Assembly: GCA_965215115.1 (NCBI GenBank)
Contig: OZ244050.1
Span: forward strand, 3,968,001-4,032,000
Reading direction: 5' to 3'
Source of the DNA: CALDTK01 sp965215115
GTDB taxonomy: Bacteria > Bacteroidota > Bacteroidia > Chitinophagales > Saprospiraceae
DNA: 64,000 nucleotides
A program made the position numbers and the translations under genes. Shown here in pieces: positions 31,001 through 38,422 of the stretch. The stretch's first letter is position 1; every line of letters starts with the position of its first letter. The notes under the pieces were generated by a model that was given only the letters and a program-made list of their open reading frames with translations, made no database searches and was not told the DNA's origin.

Positions 31001-32850
31001 AGCGACCTGTGGCCAGCTTCACCGCGGATACGAGCACCTTCATCTGCGGTCGCGATAGCATCGCGCTCCGGGTCTCGCCCGCGAGCGCGGCGAGCCAACA
31101 GATTATCTCCTGGGAGCTCGCCAACGGAGACCTCGGCGCCGATCTCCCGGTGGCTACCGCGGACCCGGCCACCTTCCTCGCGACGAGTAAGGGAGCGTAC
31201 CGCCTCGTGCTCACGGCCCCGGACGCGAGTTGCGTGACGAAGTCCGCGCCGACGGTCCTGTTCGAAAGCCGCGAGCGCCTCGAGGTCGACGCGGGGGTGG
31301 ACCTGCGTCAAACCTGCCGGGACTCCGTCGTGGTGGCGCGCGAGGGGTCCGTCGCGAGTACCGCCTGGCGCCTGCAGTGGAGCGGTCCGGCCGGCGCCCC
31401 GATCGGGACGCCGAACAGTCTGCAGGCGAGCTTCCGCAGACCGGGGACCTACCGCCTCGTCGCCACCGATCCTGCGACCAAGTGCACCGGCCAGGACGAC
31501 ATCATCGTACGTGCCCCCGACCAAAGCACGCTGCGGGCAGCCCTCCCTGAGGACTTCACGCTCGGATGCGGCGCCAGCTCGATATTGAGGGTGGACTTCT
31601 CGGTGGGGGCCGGGCCGGCCAGCTTCCGCTGGTGGGAGTCGTCCGCGCCGACGGCGACCCTCTCGACCGCAGCGTCCCTGTCCGTGGACGCTGCCGGTCG
31701 GTACAAGGTCGAAGTCACCGACGAGGCCACCGGTTGCGCCGCGGTCGACAGCATTGACGTGGACCAGGTCACGAACTTCGTCCTGGGCACGGTCCCGACC
31801 TACGAGATGACCTGCGTCGATACGGTCGTGCCGATCAGCATCGCCATCAGCAACCCTTCGCAGCTAAGGCTCACGTACGAATGGCGGGCCAGTGACGGCG
31901 GGCAGGTCGTCGGCCCGACCAACACGACGAGCGCTCGCCTGCGCGCCGGCGTCTACACGTTCACGGCACGCGACGAGGAGGGCGCCTGCGAGCAAAGTCG
32001 CACGGTGACCATCGCCGCCTACGCCGGACCCATCGCGCAGCCGATCGCCGACGCCGACTACGATGCCTGCACGAGGGTGCTGACTTTGACGGGCAACGAG
32101 AGTGACTCGACGCGGGGTACGTGGCGCCTGACGCAGGGAACTCTGCCGGGCTTCGATCCGCGGCGCCCGCGCCAGAGCTTTAGCAATCCAGCGGTCGGGG
32201 AGTATGCGTTCACTTACCAGGTGAAGGGCAGTGTCTGTCCGGCTGCCCCGGCCGCACCGGTTGGCGTGAGGATCGAGCCGGAGCCGAGGGTCAATATCTA
32301 CGATAGGGTAGAGGAGGCTTCCGCCAAAACCCGCGACACGACGATCCAGATTTTGCCGAGTGCGCGGGTTGATTTGGTGGCGAGGGTCATCTCCGCCGAC
32401 AGCGCCGACGTGACGGCCAACCAGGCCAACCGCTTCGGCATCCGCAACTGGCGTGCGAAGACACTCACGATCAACTACCAGGTCTGCGACCGCAACTGCG
32501 CCACGCGCTGCGATACGGCTGAGATAATCCTGCTGCGTCGACCAGACACCGCCACCACGCGCATCCCTGATCGTGGCTTCCCGAACACGATCACCCCGAA
32601 CGCCGACGGCCTCAACGACGTATTCATCATCGAGCCGCTGTACGAGCGCCCGGAGCTCTACCCCCGCGCCCACCTCACTATCGTCAACCGGTGGGGCACC
32701 ATCCTTTACGACGCGCAGCCGTACGGCAACGACTTTGGTGGAATCTCGGACCAGGGCACGGTGATCCCGAACGGGACGTACTACTACGTCTTCGTGCTCG
32801 ACCCGACGGACGGGGAGGTGTACAAGGGGCACCTGACCATCATTAGGTAA
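25096..32850 (+). CDS. giant cohesin/PKD-repeat protein with CHU_C sorting domain
   Basis: 2,584 residues. The signal peptide (to ~31, GDAAAQ) is followed by about five cohesin-like beta modules (~34-780) marked by CIPITV, IQFNFDPKVVRFDS and LCFTTK strands. An SprB-like module (VSCDGRTDGAITLVTSGG) comes next, then a long run of Ig/PKD-like modules with recurring DAGPDxxLTC, GTYxLTVTD and TGC motifs (~870-2360). The C-terminal CHU_C domain holds NTITPNADGLNDVF, LTIVNRWGTILYD and IPNGTYYYVF. Coupling to the PorP/SprF gene by a 4-base overlap suggests they work as a cargo/translocation-partner pair. Five mini-hairpin copies lie inside it. Probable role: adhesion or an extracellular scaffold; the ligand is unknown. 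Confidence 0.9.
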   Translation: MSRGPLTYLPRYAAALLLLVVACFGAGDAAAQPQFTFTPAEQVVAPNTQVCIPITVQRFEGILKFSIQFNFDPKVVRFDSIRNSTLVDLDDFSYALPAPLDDNFVINWTAPRFSSKVGEDLPDGSVIMELCFTTKEVPGEFTDINITTLYRPNNNPNPFVQDEGSAGRDIGLISNRARIGIERLPAEVAIGSSNAASGQTTCIPVTAVGGFDEVRTVFMQFVYLPSYMTFAGVTNLNPRFGTFLATGITLAASDPGVIQIRDSLLVGPGITIPAGEKLFDLCFTVKAPCVDDVKKFPDQFNPFKLVFNAAPLSYVRKTAAQPLTYVVGSSGQVDTRRCNDDILIKGGLAYGAVGDVVTLPHAVAGFHGLTQFDVDLDFDAAAMRAVGASVAANAPQGFTAASVDLSQAASGKVRVRFNSPTPASFPDGELLFFIDFELIGPINSVHYVVPDLATDNIRRPPATKLELAVEGLPGLYNYGSVIILTSDPVRTYLSSAEDKVGSTVCIDVKVDGFQDIVKYRQGFSWDASVLRLTEVKNLTLPVNGNQNCFRKLVTKDTVLGGRGYFGIDWFAFAANSKVVPCASSYADGYTVATLCFEIVGDSSRCTAITPAEFPLPPTQENFFSFSTFIGTETVPIPVGIDLNAGFVCAKYENGFTLKLPDPAVNIGPDPTCFSVGVDNYNRIDEWRATLGFDASLFTFVELKPTRKLRGMTVDRSQEASGRLTFSVKHEGPTNLLTPSNAFDLCFVAKPGPSACAPIDSVLRPVKPYIFANKAERNLLVRRGSMCRVNPFAAIAVVPTVKDVSCDGRTDGAITLVTSGGGGGFTYAWTGPGTVVNARDQSGLAPGTYRVTVTDQSGWSAPVTRDITVASSGPAPVANAGPDAVAPCNSTAPVVLDAGASTIPTGSTLLWTPISGNASIVGGGTTPTPSVSGEGEVRLTVTSPGGCSSSDVVAVARSSTNTLSISQRNDITCDQPTARLVATLTPATADVDYVWSTVNGTLPAASLTTNALEVGAPGTYTLTATDRVTGCTTMLDFVVADAKPTLSAAIATPDTLTCERPTVDLRGTATSSATNLSYAWTTADGSLVGSATAATVSVDRAGTYVLTVRDPASGCAVTQSVKVDSSYFVPQLTASRDTVVDCRNPRQTLSVTASGGRPFQYAWSGPGGGITSDITLSSVEVRAGGTYAVTVTDERNGCTATRSIAVREDLTPPVVEAGPDRQLSCDVTEVRISGTASSKSGKHAVVWTTAGGRIRGLGDSLSVVAEQAGKYFFAATDSVSGCRAVDSLLVTQSLTAPQASAGPNLQLTCTTSQVTLGGSGSSGAGFGVSWTTADGQLTPGTETSFQPTVSEPGTYVLTVTNTSTGCRASSTAVVTRDVERPRVSLPDTVRGSCDRTPVTLSVGGSASAEPGAYTFVWTGPAGETLPSGPTITSALEGVHTLVVRKRATGCDTTVSTVVAFAKRPTAAFAADTTTLICGRDSVLLRVAAASLASGQRISWTRDDVLTNDVRAAVGPPAGRYYVRAPGVYRLVLTAADASCVTTSAPVEIVDARRAVRADAGRDLQLSCRDSVVTAAAPPSGDPALRYAWESPDGHAIENAGSREARFRTAGRYVLTVTDTVTSCFGTDELIVGAADRSGLTLTMPADLTLSCDETTTLGPTAGVRVGPARFDWRSSAQPGVTIATDLKLDVAKPATYSLTVTDEATGCSITDSVVVGQAAPFTIVPNEPVQLACDETSVAVAPVIDNPSGLNLAYAWTAQGGGVVVGTSDGPSARLQAGRYEFRVREIGGSCEATSFVTVLGPGIPNVDAGPDLVLTCAKPSVTFEATGSDAANYTFAWDTPDGAIAAGTETRLAAVATRPGTYRLLITNVVTGCQRSDVATVTLDTVRPRFTVVDTVFGNCDGGPARVTIGGEASVDTLLYRFEWRGPGGEVIATSASASLRDAGSHVVLITSLRNGCSNSGGTTMAFAERPVASFTADTSTFICGRDSIALRVSPASAASQQIISWELANGDLGADLPVATADPATFLATSKGAYRLVLTAPDASCVTKSAPTVLFESRERLEVDAGVDLRQTCRDSVVVAREGSVASTAWRLQWSGPAGAPIGTPNSLQASFRRPGTYRLVATDPATKCTGQDDIIVRAPDQSTLRAALPEDFTLGCGASSILRVDFSVGAGPASFRWWESSAPTATLSTAASLSVDAAGRYKVEVTDEATGCAAVDSIDVDQVTNFVLGTVPTYEMTCVDTVVPISIAISNPSQLRLTYEWRASDGGQVVGPTNTTSARLRAGVYTFTARDEEGACEQSRTVTIAAYAGPIAQPIADADYDACTRVLTLTGNESDSTRGTWRLTQGTLPGFDPRRPRQSFSNPAVGEYAFTYQVKGSVCPAAPAAPVGVRIEPEPRVNIYDRVEEASAKTRDTTIQILPSARVDLVARVISADSADVTANQANRFGIRNWRAKTLTINYQVCDRNCATRCDTAEIILLRRPDTATTRIPDRGFPNTITPNADGLNDVFIIEPLYERPELYPRAHLTIVNRWGTILYDAQPYGNDFGGISDQGTVIPNGTYYYVFVLDPTDGEVYKGHLTIIR

Positions 32851-32886
32851 CGCGGTGTTGCGCCGCTTCACTTCGCGCAAAGCTTG

Positions 32887-32900
32887 TTTTGGCGAAAGCC
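32887..32900 (+). repeat. intergenic exact copy of the dispersed mini-hairpin element
   Basis: TTTTGGCGAAAGCC preceded by G, i.e. the exact commonest form, lying between the converging cohesin/CHU_C and thiolase genes. It is a copy free of coding constraint, which makes it a useful reference for the element's own sequence. Confidence 0.85.
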
Positions 32901-32911
32901 CGTACAAACAT

Positions 32912-32955
32912 TCGAAAGCCGACTCGGGACCCGTGGGCACCGACTCGGCTTTCGA
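32912..32955. terminator. strong hairpin between convergent genes
   Basis: Arms TCGAAAGCCGACTCGG (32912-32927) and CCGACTCGGCTTTCGA (32940-32955) are complementary at 15 of 16 positions around a 12-base loop. Its place between two converging stops suggests a bidirectional transcription terminator. Confidence 0.7.
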
Positions 32956-32964
32956 TTATCCAGG

Positions 32965-32993
32965 GGATATAGGGTTCGACCGACCCTATGTCC
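32965..32993 (-). terminator. second hairpin, 3' of thiolase
   Basis: ATAGGGT (32969-32975) pairs with ACCCTAT (32983-32989), with partly paired flanks out to 32965 and 32993. It starts 18 bases beyond the thiolase stop on the minus strand and probably ends that transcript. Confidence 0.5.
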
Positions 32994-33010
32994 ACGTATA
33001 GTGTGCGGTC

Positions 33011-34183
33011 TTAGTTAAGGAATTCGTAGACTCCTGCGATTCCTTGTCCGCCGCCTACGCAGGCGGTCACCATGCCGTACTTGCCCTGGCGCCGACGCAG
33101 TTCGCTGAAGAGCTGGATGCTCAACTTCGCGCCAGTACACCCGAGCGGGTGACCCAGCGCAATCGCGCCACCGTTGACGTTGACGCGCTCCATGTCGATG
33201 TCCAGGGTCCGCACCACGGCAATTGACTGCGTCGCGAATGCCTCGTTGAGTTCGACGAGGTCGATATCGCCGATCTTGATCCCCGCCTGCGCGACGGCCT
33301 TCGGGACCGCTGCGCAGGGCCCGATCCCCATGTAAAGCGGGTCCACCCCCGCCACCGAACAGCTGGCCAGCCGGGCGATGGGCTCGAGGTTGAGCTCCTT
33401 CATGACCTTCTCGCTGACGACCAGCACGAAGGCCGCGCCGTCGGAGGTCTGCGAGCTATTGCCGGCCGTCACCACGCCCCGCATCGAGAAGGCCGGTCGC
33501 AGGCGGGCGAGCCCTTCCATGCTGGTGTCCGGGCGCACGCCCTCGTCCACGGTGACGGTGGTGCTCGAGGTCTTGCGCTTGTTGTCCTCGACGAAGACCT
33601 CCTGCACCTCGACCGGGACGATCTGGTCGGCGAAGAGGCCATCCCGGATGGCGGCTGCGGCGCGTTCGTGGCTACGGACCGCGAAGGCGTCTGCCTCCTC
33701 GCGCGTCACTTCGTACTTCTTGGCCACCGCCTCGGCGGTGATCCCCATGCTCACCACGTAGTCCGGCGTATCCCGTGCGACCTCGTAGCTCGGGGCGAGC
33801 TTGTAGCCCGTCATCGGGATCATCGACATCGACTCGGTGCCGCCAGCGACGTAGATCTCGCCCATACCCGCCTTGATCTTGGCCACGGCAATGGAGATCG
33901 TCTCGAGGCCCGAGGCGCAGTAGCGGTTGACGGTCATCCCCGGCACTTCCTTCCCGAGCGAACGCAGCGCGATCTGGCGACCGATCTGGAGGCCTTGCTC
34001 GCCCTCGGGATTCGCACACCCGACGATCACGTCGTCCACGCGGGCCGGGTCGAGTTCGGGCACGGTAGACAGGAGGTGCTTGATGACATCAACGGCGAGA
34101 TCGTCGGAGCGGTAGTTGCGGAAGGAGCCTTTCTTGGCTTTGCCCACGGCCGAGCGGTAGGCTTTGACGATGTATGCGTCCAT
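33011..34183 (-). CDS. fadA: acetyl-CoA C-acyltransferase (thiolase)
   Basis: 390 residues, full thiolase length. Active-site nucleophile in NRYCASGLETISIA (Cys ~89), the GGTESMSMIPM segment, the histidine motif GGAIALGHPLGCTGA and the C-terminal cysteine motif CVGGGQG are all present. It catalyses thiolytic cleavage of 3-ketoacyl-CoA to acetyl-CoA and a shortened acyl-CoA, the last step of beta-oxidation; in reverse it condenses acetyl-CoA. It lies downstream of the hydroxyacyl-CoA dehydrogenase/hydratase gene on the same strand, 165 bases apart, forming a FadAB-like pair. Cytoplasmic. The intervening spacer holds facing heptamer repeats. Confidence 0.93.
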   Translation of the reverse strand: MDAYIVKAYRSAVGKAKKGSFRNYRSDDLAVDVIKHLLSTVPELDPARVDDVIVGCANPEGEQGLQIGRQIALRSLGKEVPGMTVNRYCASGLETISIAVAKIKAGMGEIYVAGGTESMSMIPMTGYKLAPSYEVARDTPDYVVSMGITAEAVAKKYEVTREEADAFAVRSHERAAAAIRDGLFADQIVPVEVQEVFVEDNKRKTSSTTVTVDEGVRPDTSMEGLARLRPAFSMRGVVTAGNSSQTSDGAAFVLVVSEKVMKELNLEPIARLASCSVAGVDPLYMGIGPCAAVPKAVAQAGIKIGDIDLVELNEAFATQSIAVVRTLDIDMERVNVNGGAIALGHPLGCTGAKLSIQLFSELRRRQGKYGMVTACVGGGQGIAGVYEFLN

Positions 34184-34205
34184 GATTTTTTAAGTTGTCG
34201 GTTTA

Positions 34206-34345
34206 CAGTTCTCAGTTCTCAGTTGCTGCCGCTGCACCCAGCTATGGGGCTGCGGTAAGTATTCGGTTTGGTCATTCCAACGCTCGGTAGTACGCGGTAG
34301 CGCACGATAGCTGAGTGAGAAATGAGAACTGGCAACTGGGAACTT
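34206..34345. repeat. facing inverted heptamer repeats (AGTTCTC type)
   Basis: Left arm at 34206-34226 contains AGTTCTC repeated at 7-base intervals. The right arm at 34324-34345 carries the reverse-complement theme (GAGAACT, GGCAACT, GGGAACT). The arms bracket about 100 bases of unremarkable spacer between the thiolase and dehydrogenase genes. Confidence 0.6.
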
Positions 34346-34348
34346 GCC

Positions 34349-36748
34349 CTAATTCCTCAGCGGTTTATTCGTCTGCAGCATGTGTTGGATCCGCTCCTGG
34401 GTTTTCTTCGTGCCGCAGAGGCTCATGAAGGCCTCCCGCTCGAGGTCGAGCAAGTAACGCTCGGAGACCTGTTGCGTTCCGGTGAGGTCGCCGCCGCAGA
34501 GCACCTCGGCGACCTTGTGCGCGATGAGCACGTCGTGCTCGCTGGCGAAACCGCCGAGCTTCAGCTCGTTGGCCGCCGCGAAGAGGGCCGCCATGCCGCC
34601 GCGACCGAGGACAGTGATGTCGGTGCGCTCGATGGGTTGGATGTAGCCGTCGCTGAGGCGCAGGACCTCCTCCTTGGCCTCGCCGATGTTGCGGCGGGTG
34701 TTGGCCACGACGCGGTCTTTGGAGGGGAGTAGGGTTCCGTTATTAAAGGCTTCGTAGGCGGAGGTCGAGACGTTGGCCAGCGCGATCGACTTGAACTTCT
34801 CGATCAGCGTCGGCATCATCACGTCGCCCTCGAAGTAGCTGTCGCTCGCGCGCAGGGCAAACTCCTTGGTGCCACCGCCGCCGGGGATGATCCCGACGCC
34901 GACCTCGACGAGGCCGATGTAGCTCTCCGCCGCGCAGACGGCCGCGTCGCAGTGCATGATGGTCTCGCAGCCGCCGCCGAAGACGTAGCCCTGCGTGGCC
35001 GCCACCACCGGGATCGAGGAGTAGCGGCAGCGCATGGTCGTGTTCTGGAACATCGCCACGGCCTGGTTCAGCTCGTCGAACTCCTGCTGGAAGGCGAACA
35101 TCCCGACCATCATCAGATTCGCGCCCACCGAGAAGTTGGTCGCGTTGTTGCCGATCACGAGGCCCTTCCAACCTTCGGCCTCCGCGAGGTCGATGGCCTC
35201 GTTGATGCCGCGCAGGACGCCCTCGCCCATCGAGTTGGCCTTGCTCGTGAACTCGAGGCACAGCACGCCGTCGCCGATGTCGTGGAGGGTGGTCTCGGCG
35301 TTTTGCCGCACAGGCTTCTGCGCCCGGAGATTGTCGAGGATGATGAACTCGTCCGTCCCGGGTACGGGCTGGTAGGTCTTCGACTGCTGGTGGTAGTAGA
35401 GCCGCCGCCCGTCCTCCACCTTGTAAAAGCTGTCGTTGCCGGCGGCGACCATGTCCTGGACCCACTGGCCCACCTGCATGCCCTCGGCCTCGATGGCCGC
35501 GATGCCCGCCCCGACCCCGCCGATCGCGTCCCAGTACTCGAACGGCCCCATCTCCCAGGCGAAGCCGGCGCGCAGGGCGTCGTCGACGCTGTACAGGTTG
35601 TCCGCGATCTCGGGCACGCGCATCGACGAGTAGGAGAACAGCCCCGCCAGGCTGCGGCGCACGAGTTCGCCCCCCTGGTCTTCGGCCTTGAACATCGAGC
35701 GCACCCGCGGGGCGAGCTTGTCGATCTGTTTTGCGGAAGCGAGGCTCGGCAGGTCTACCGACACCGACGCGCGGTATTCGTTGGTCTTCAGGTCGAGCTC
35801 CTCGATCTCGGGGCGGCCCGTCTTCGGGTCTTTGTTGCCGGTCTTGCGGTAGAAGCCCTGCCCGGTCTTGTTGCCGAGGAACTTGTTGTCCAGCAGGAAG
35901 TCCATGTAGGTCGGCACCATGAAGGTCGGCGCCTGCTCGTCGGTCGGGGCGTTGGCCACGATGCCGCGCATGACGTTGGTGGCGGTGTCGTGCCCGACGA
36001 GGTCCCCGAGGCGGAAGGTGCCCGTCTTCGGCCTGCCGATGGCCGGGCCGGTGAGTTTGTCGACGACGTTGATCGGGAGGTTCAGCTCATCGGTGAGTTG
36101 GTAGATCTTCGCCATCGCGTAGACGCCGATGCGGTTGGCGATAAAGGCGGGCGTGTCCTTCGCCATCACGGTCTGCTTGCCGAGCACGCGGTCGCCGAAG
36201 TCCATGAAGAAGTCCAGCACGTCCTTGTCCGTATCTGGCCCCGGGATGACCTCGAGGAGCCGCATGTAGCGCACGGGATTGAAGAAGTGCGTCCCGCAGA
36301 AGTTTTGACGAAAGTCGGCCGAACGCCCTTCCGACATCTGCGCGATCGGAATGCCGGACGTATTCGAGGTGATTAGCGTCCCGGGCTTGCGGGCGGCGTC
36401 CACGCGCTCGAAGAGGCTCCGCTTGATGTCGAGCCGCTCGACCACCACCTCGATCACCCAGTCGTAGTCCCGGATCTTCGCGAGGTCGTCGTCAAGGTTG
36501 CCGACGGTGATGCGGTTGGCGAAGGCGTTGTCGTAAAGGGGCGCGGGCTTGGCCTTGAGGGCGGCGTCGAGGGAGGCCTGCGCGAGACTGTTGCGCGCGG
36601 TCTTGTCTCGGGACTTGGCCTCGGGGAGGTCGCGCGGGACGATGTCGAGCAGGAGGACCTCGAGGCCGACGTTGGCGAGGTGGCAGGCGATCCCGGTGCC
36701 CATGAGTCCGGAGCCGAGGACGGCGCAGCGGCGGATGTGACGAGTCAT
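34349..36748 (-). CDS. fadJ: 3-hydroxyacyl-CoA dehydrogenase / enoyl-CoA hydratase (FadJ-like, HAD domain first)
   Basis: 799 residues from the ATG at 36748 (MTRHIRRCAVLGSGLMGTGIA); the open frame upstream is non-homologous. Rossmann NAD-binding GSGLMGTGIA (~12-21), HAD motif CGTHFFNPVRYMRLLEVIPG, a HAD C-terminal domain, then a crotonase domain in the last third (VLCLEFTSKANSMG, an oxyanion-type FSVGANLMMV, GYVFGGGCE, GIIPGGGGTKE). This domain order, dehydrogenase before hydratase, is the common Bacteroidota arrangement. It hydrates enoyl-CoA and oxidises 3-hydroxyacyl-CoA in beta-oxidation, feeding the thiolase gene downstream. Three mini-hairpin copies lie within it (35301, 35729, 36303). 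Confidence 0.92.
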   Translation of the reverse strand: MTRHIRRCAVLGSGLMGTGIACHLANVGLEVLLLDIVPRDLPEAKSRDKTARNSLAQASLDAALKAKPAPLYDNAFANRITVGNLDDDLAKIRDYDWVIEVVVERLDIKRSLFERVDAARKPGTLITSNTSGIPIAQMSEGRSADFRQNFCGTHFFNPVRYMRLLEVIPGPDTDKDVLDFFMDFGDRVLGKQTVMAKDTPAFIANRIGVYAMAKIYQLTDELNLPINVVDKLTGPAIGRPKTGTFRLGDLVGHDTATNVMRGIVANAPTDEQAPTFMVPTYMDFLLDNKFLGNKTGQGFYRKTGNKDPKTGRPEIEELDLKTNEYRASVSVDLPSLASAKQIDKLAPRVRSMFKAEDQGGELVRRSLAGLFSYSSMRVPEIADNLYSVDDALRAGFAWEMGPFEYWDAIGGVGAGIAAIEAEGMQVGQWVQDMVAAGNDSFYKVEDGRRLYYHQQSKTYQPVPGTDEFIILDNLRAQKPVRQNAETTLHDIGDGVLCLEFTSKANSMGEGVLRGINEAIDLAEAEGWKGLVIGNNATNFSVGANLMMVGMFAFQQEFDELNQAVAMFQNTTMRCRYSSIPVVAATQGYVFGGGCETIMHCDAAVCAAESYIGLVEVGVGIIPGGGGTKEFALRASDSYFEGDVMMPTLIEKFKSIALANVSTSAYEAFNNGTLLPSKDRVVANTRRNIGEAKEEVLRLSDGYIQPIERTDITVLGRGGMAALFAAANELKLGGFASEHDVLIAHKVAEVLCGGDLTGTQQVSERYLLDLEREAFMSLCGTKKTQERIQHMLQTNKPLRN

Positions 36749-37153
36749 TTTGTTTCTTTGGTCGGTGGCGAAGAAAGGGATTCGCGGGCGCTTAGCGAAA
36801 TTTCGCTGGGGGATACTTTTTTGGGTAGTGCGCCTTTCGGCAAAACCGGTGGTGAACGCGCGGCGAGTGGCCCCCGTACGGAGCCTTGCCGGACGCGGTT
36901 CAAGGGGATGCGTCCGACACGGGCGAGTGCGGCGGTCGGCTTTCGCCAAAACGCGGCACGGCCTTCGCTGCCCGAATCCACGCCCGGCCGGCGCCCCCGA
37001 GTTGTGCACACATGATTAGGGTTTGTAATGACGGCGCCAGTAGCGACGTTTGTCGGCCGTTAGCGCACCCCGCACCCCGCACTCAGGCACTCCGCACTCA
37101 GGCACTCCGCACTCACGCACCCCGCACTCAGGCACCCCGCACCCCGCACCCCC
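36749..37153. other. divergent intergenic region with palindrome and two mini-hairpins
   Basis: About 400 bases between the divergent fadJ-like and exbB genes. It holds a perfect 14-bp palindrome AGCGAAATTTCGCT (36794-36807), a plausible dimeric-regulator operator 46 bases upstream of the fadJ start. Two mini-hairpin copies lie at 36832-36845 (GCC/GGC stem) and 36938-36951 (exact GGC form), and a tandem-repeat tract adjoins exbB. No convincing open frame or promoter consensus. Confidence 0.5.
37064..37151 (+). repeat. 7/8-bp tandem repeat tract abutting the exbB start
   Basis: Alternating GCACTCAG / GCACTCC units (15 bp per pair) followed by GCACCCC units, ending within 3 bases of the exbB ATG. 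It occupies the place of the ribosome-binding region and most of the leader. Copy-number change here would alter leader length. Confidence 0.75.
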
Positions 37154-37843
37154 ATGCTCGAATCCCTCCTCCTCCTCCAAGACGTCGACCCCGCGCTCGC
37201 CGAGCGCGACACCGAGGCGCAATCGCTGTACGACATCATCGTGTCCGGTGGCCCGATGGCCATCGCGATCGTCGCGACGCTGCTCGTCCTGTCGGTCATC
37301 GCGCTCTACATCTTCGTCGAGCGCTACCTCACGATCCAGCGCGCGACCACCGTCGACGACAACTTCATCACCAACATCCGCGGCAGCGTCCAGTCCGGCA
37401 ACATCAACGGCGCCCTCGCGATCTGCCGCAACAACGAGACCCCGCAGGCGCGCATGGTCGAGAAGGGCCTGCTGCGCATCGGGAAGCCCCTGCGCGACAT
37501 CGACGCCGCCATCGAGAACGTCGGCAACGTCGAGGTCTTCAAGCTCGAGAAAAACCTCTCCACCCTGGCGTCCATCGCCGGGGCCGCCCCGATGATCGGC
37601 TTCCTCGGCACGGTAACCGGAATGATCCTGGCCTTCTACCAAATGTCCACCGAGGAGAACGTCACCCCGTCCGTGCTCGCCGGCGGCATCTACCAGGCCC
37701 TCATCACGACGGCCTTCGGGCTCGCCATCGGGATCTTCGCCTTCGTCGGCTACAACATCCTCGTCGCCAACGTCGAGAAGGCCGTCTTCAACATGGAGCG
37801 CACCACGATGGAGTTCATGGACCTGCTGCAGGAGCCGGCTTGA
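37154..37843 (+). CDS. exbB: MotA/TolQ/ExbB proton channel family protein
   Basis: 229 residues. One N-terminal membrane helix (~30-53, GPMAIAIVATLLVLSVIALYIFVE), a cytoplasmic segment, then two helices in the conserved ExbB core (APMIGFLGTVTGMILAFYQM, then TTAFGLAIGIFAFVGYNILV). These are hallmarks of the inner-membrane proton channel that energises TonB. Two ExbD-type genes and a TonB-like gene follow on the same strand. The set would couple the proton gradient to TonB-dependent outer-membrane uptake. The ATG is preceded directly by a tandem-repeat tract with no recognisable ribosome-binding site. Confidence 0.92.
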   Translation: MLESLLLLQDVDPALAERDTEAQSLYDIIVSGGPMAIAIVATLLVLSVIALYIFVERYLTIQRATTVDDNFITNIRGSVQSGNINGALAICRNNETPQARMVEKGLLRIGKPLRDIDAAIENVGNVEVFKLEKNLSTLASIAGAAPMIGFLGTVTGMILAFYQMSTEENVTPSVLAGGIYQALITTAFGLAIGIFAFVGYNILVANVEKAVFNMERTTMEFMDLLQEPA

Positions 37844-37970
37844 GAAAAGTTGTAAGGTTGGAGAGCGGAAAGTGCCGTGCCACCGCCAGCTAGACCACCT
37901 AACGCCGTCGGCCGTTTGCCGTCCTCCGAGCAACTTTTCACTTTCCACTATCACACTTTCAAACTCTCCC
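37842..37970. repeat. facing inverted heptamer arrays (ACTTTCC type) between exbB and exbD
   Basis: Left arm 37842-37874 (GAGAAAAGTTG, GGTTGGAGAG, CGGAAAGTG) is the reverse-complement theme of the right arm 37931-37970 (CAACTTTTCACTTTCCAC, CACTTTCAAACTCTCCC). The arms flank about 55 bases of GC-rich spacer. The left arm begins inside the exbB stop and the right arm ends at the exbD ATG. Confidence 0.65.
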
Positions 37971-38369
37971 ATGGGCCTCAAGCGTCAATCCAAGGTCTCC
38001 GCCGAGTTCTCGATGTCGAGCCTCACGGACATCATCTTCCTGCTGCTGATCTTCTTCATGCTCACCAGCAAGATGGTCCGCATCGAGCCCTTCGAGCTGC
38101 CGGTGTCGGACTCGAAGACCGTGGCCGCGACCAGCGTCGTCGTCTCGATCAGCGCCGCCGACGAGTGGAAACTCAATAGCCTCAGCGTCCGCCCGGCCGC
38201 CCTCCCGGTCGCGCTCCGGCAGCAGATCGCCGAGGTCGAGGACAAGAGCGACGTCACCGTCACGATCGTCGCCGAGCGCGGGGTCCCCTTCTCGAAGGTC
38301 GAACAGGTGATGAAGCTCGCCGCCGAGAACCGGGTCAAGGCGATGATCGCGACGCAGCCGACGAGTTAG
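37971..38369 (+). CDS. exbD: ExbD/TolR family biopolymer transporter (first copy)
   Basis: 132 residues from ATG 37971 (MGLKRQSKVSAEF). A single N-terminal membrane helix lies in the classic ExbD context SSLTDIIFLLLIFFMLTS, where the Asp is the protonatable residue, followed by a periplasmic domain (VTVTIVAERGVPFSKVEQVM). It works with ExbB as the stator of the TonB energising complex. The upstream in-frame extension to 37872 lies in repeat DNA and is not family-like. Confidence 0.92.
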   Translation: MGLKRQSKVSAEFSMSSLTDIIFLLLIFFMLTSKMVRIEPFELPVSDSKTVAATSVVVSISAADEWKLNSLSVRPAALPVALRQQIAEVEDKSDVTVTIVAERGVPFSKVEQVMKLAAENRVKAMIATQPTS

Positions 38370-38371
38370 AG

Positions 38372-38422
38372 TGGGAGAGTTTGACGCTTTCCACTTTCCA
38401 CCCTCCAACTTTCCAACTCTTA
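38372..38422 (+). repeat. heptamer tandem repeat between the two exbD genes
   Basis: The spacer is almost wholly CACTTTCC/AACTTTCC-type heptamers with one opposed GGGAGAGTTTG arm at its left end. It is the same sequence family as the array upstream of the first exbD. Confidence 0.6.

Noticed and set aside
19611..31322. Near-matches to the mini-hairpin at about 19611, 31310 and (outside this span) 40989
   Set aside because: GCTTTCTCAAAAA, GACCTGCGTCAAA and GGCTTTGTCAAAGG lack either the paired stem or the full AAAAC flank, so they were not counted.
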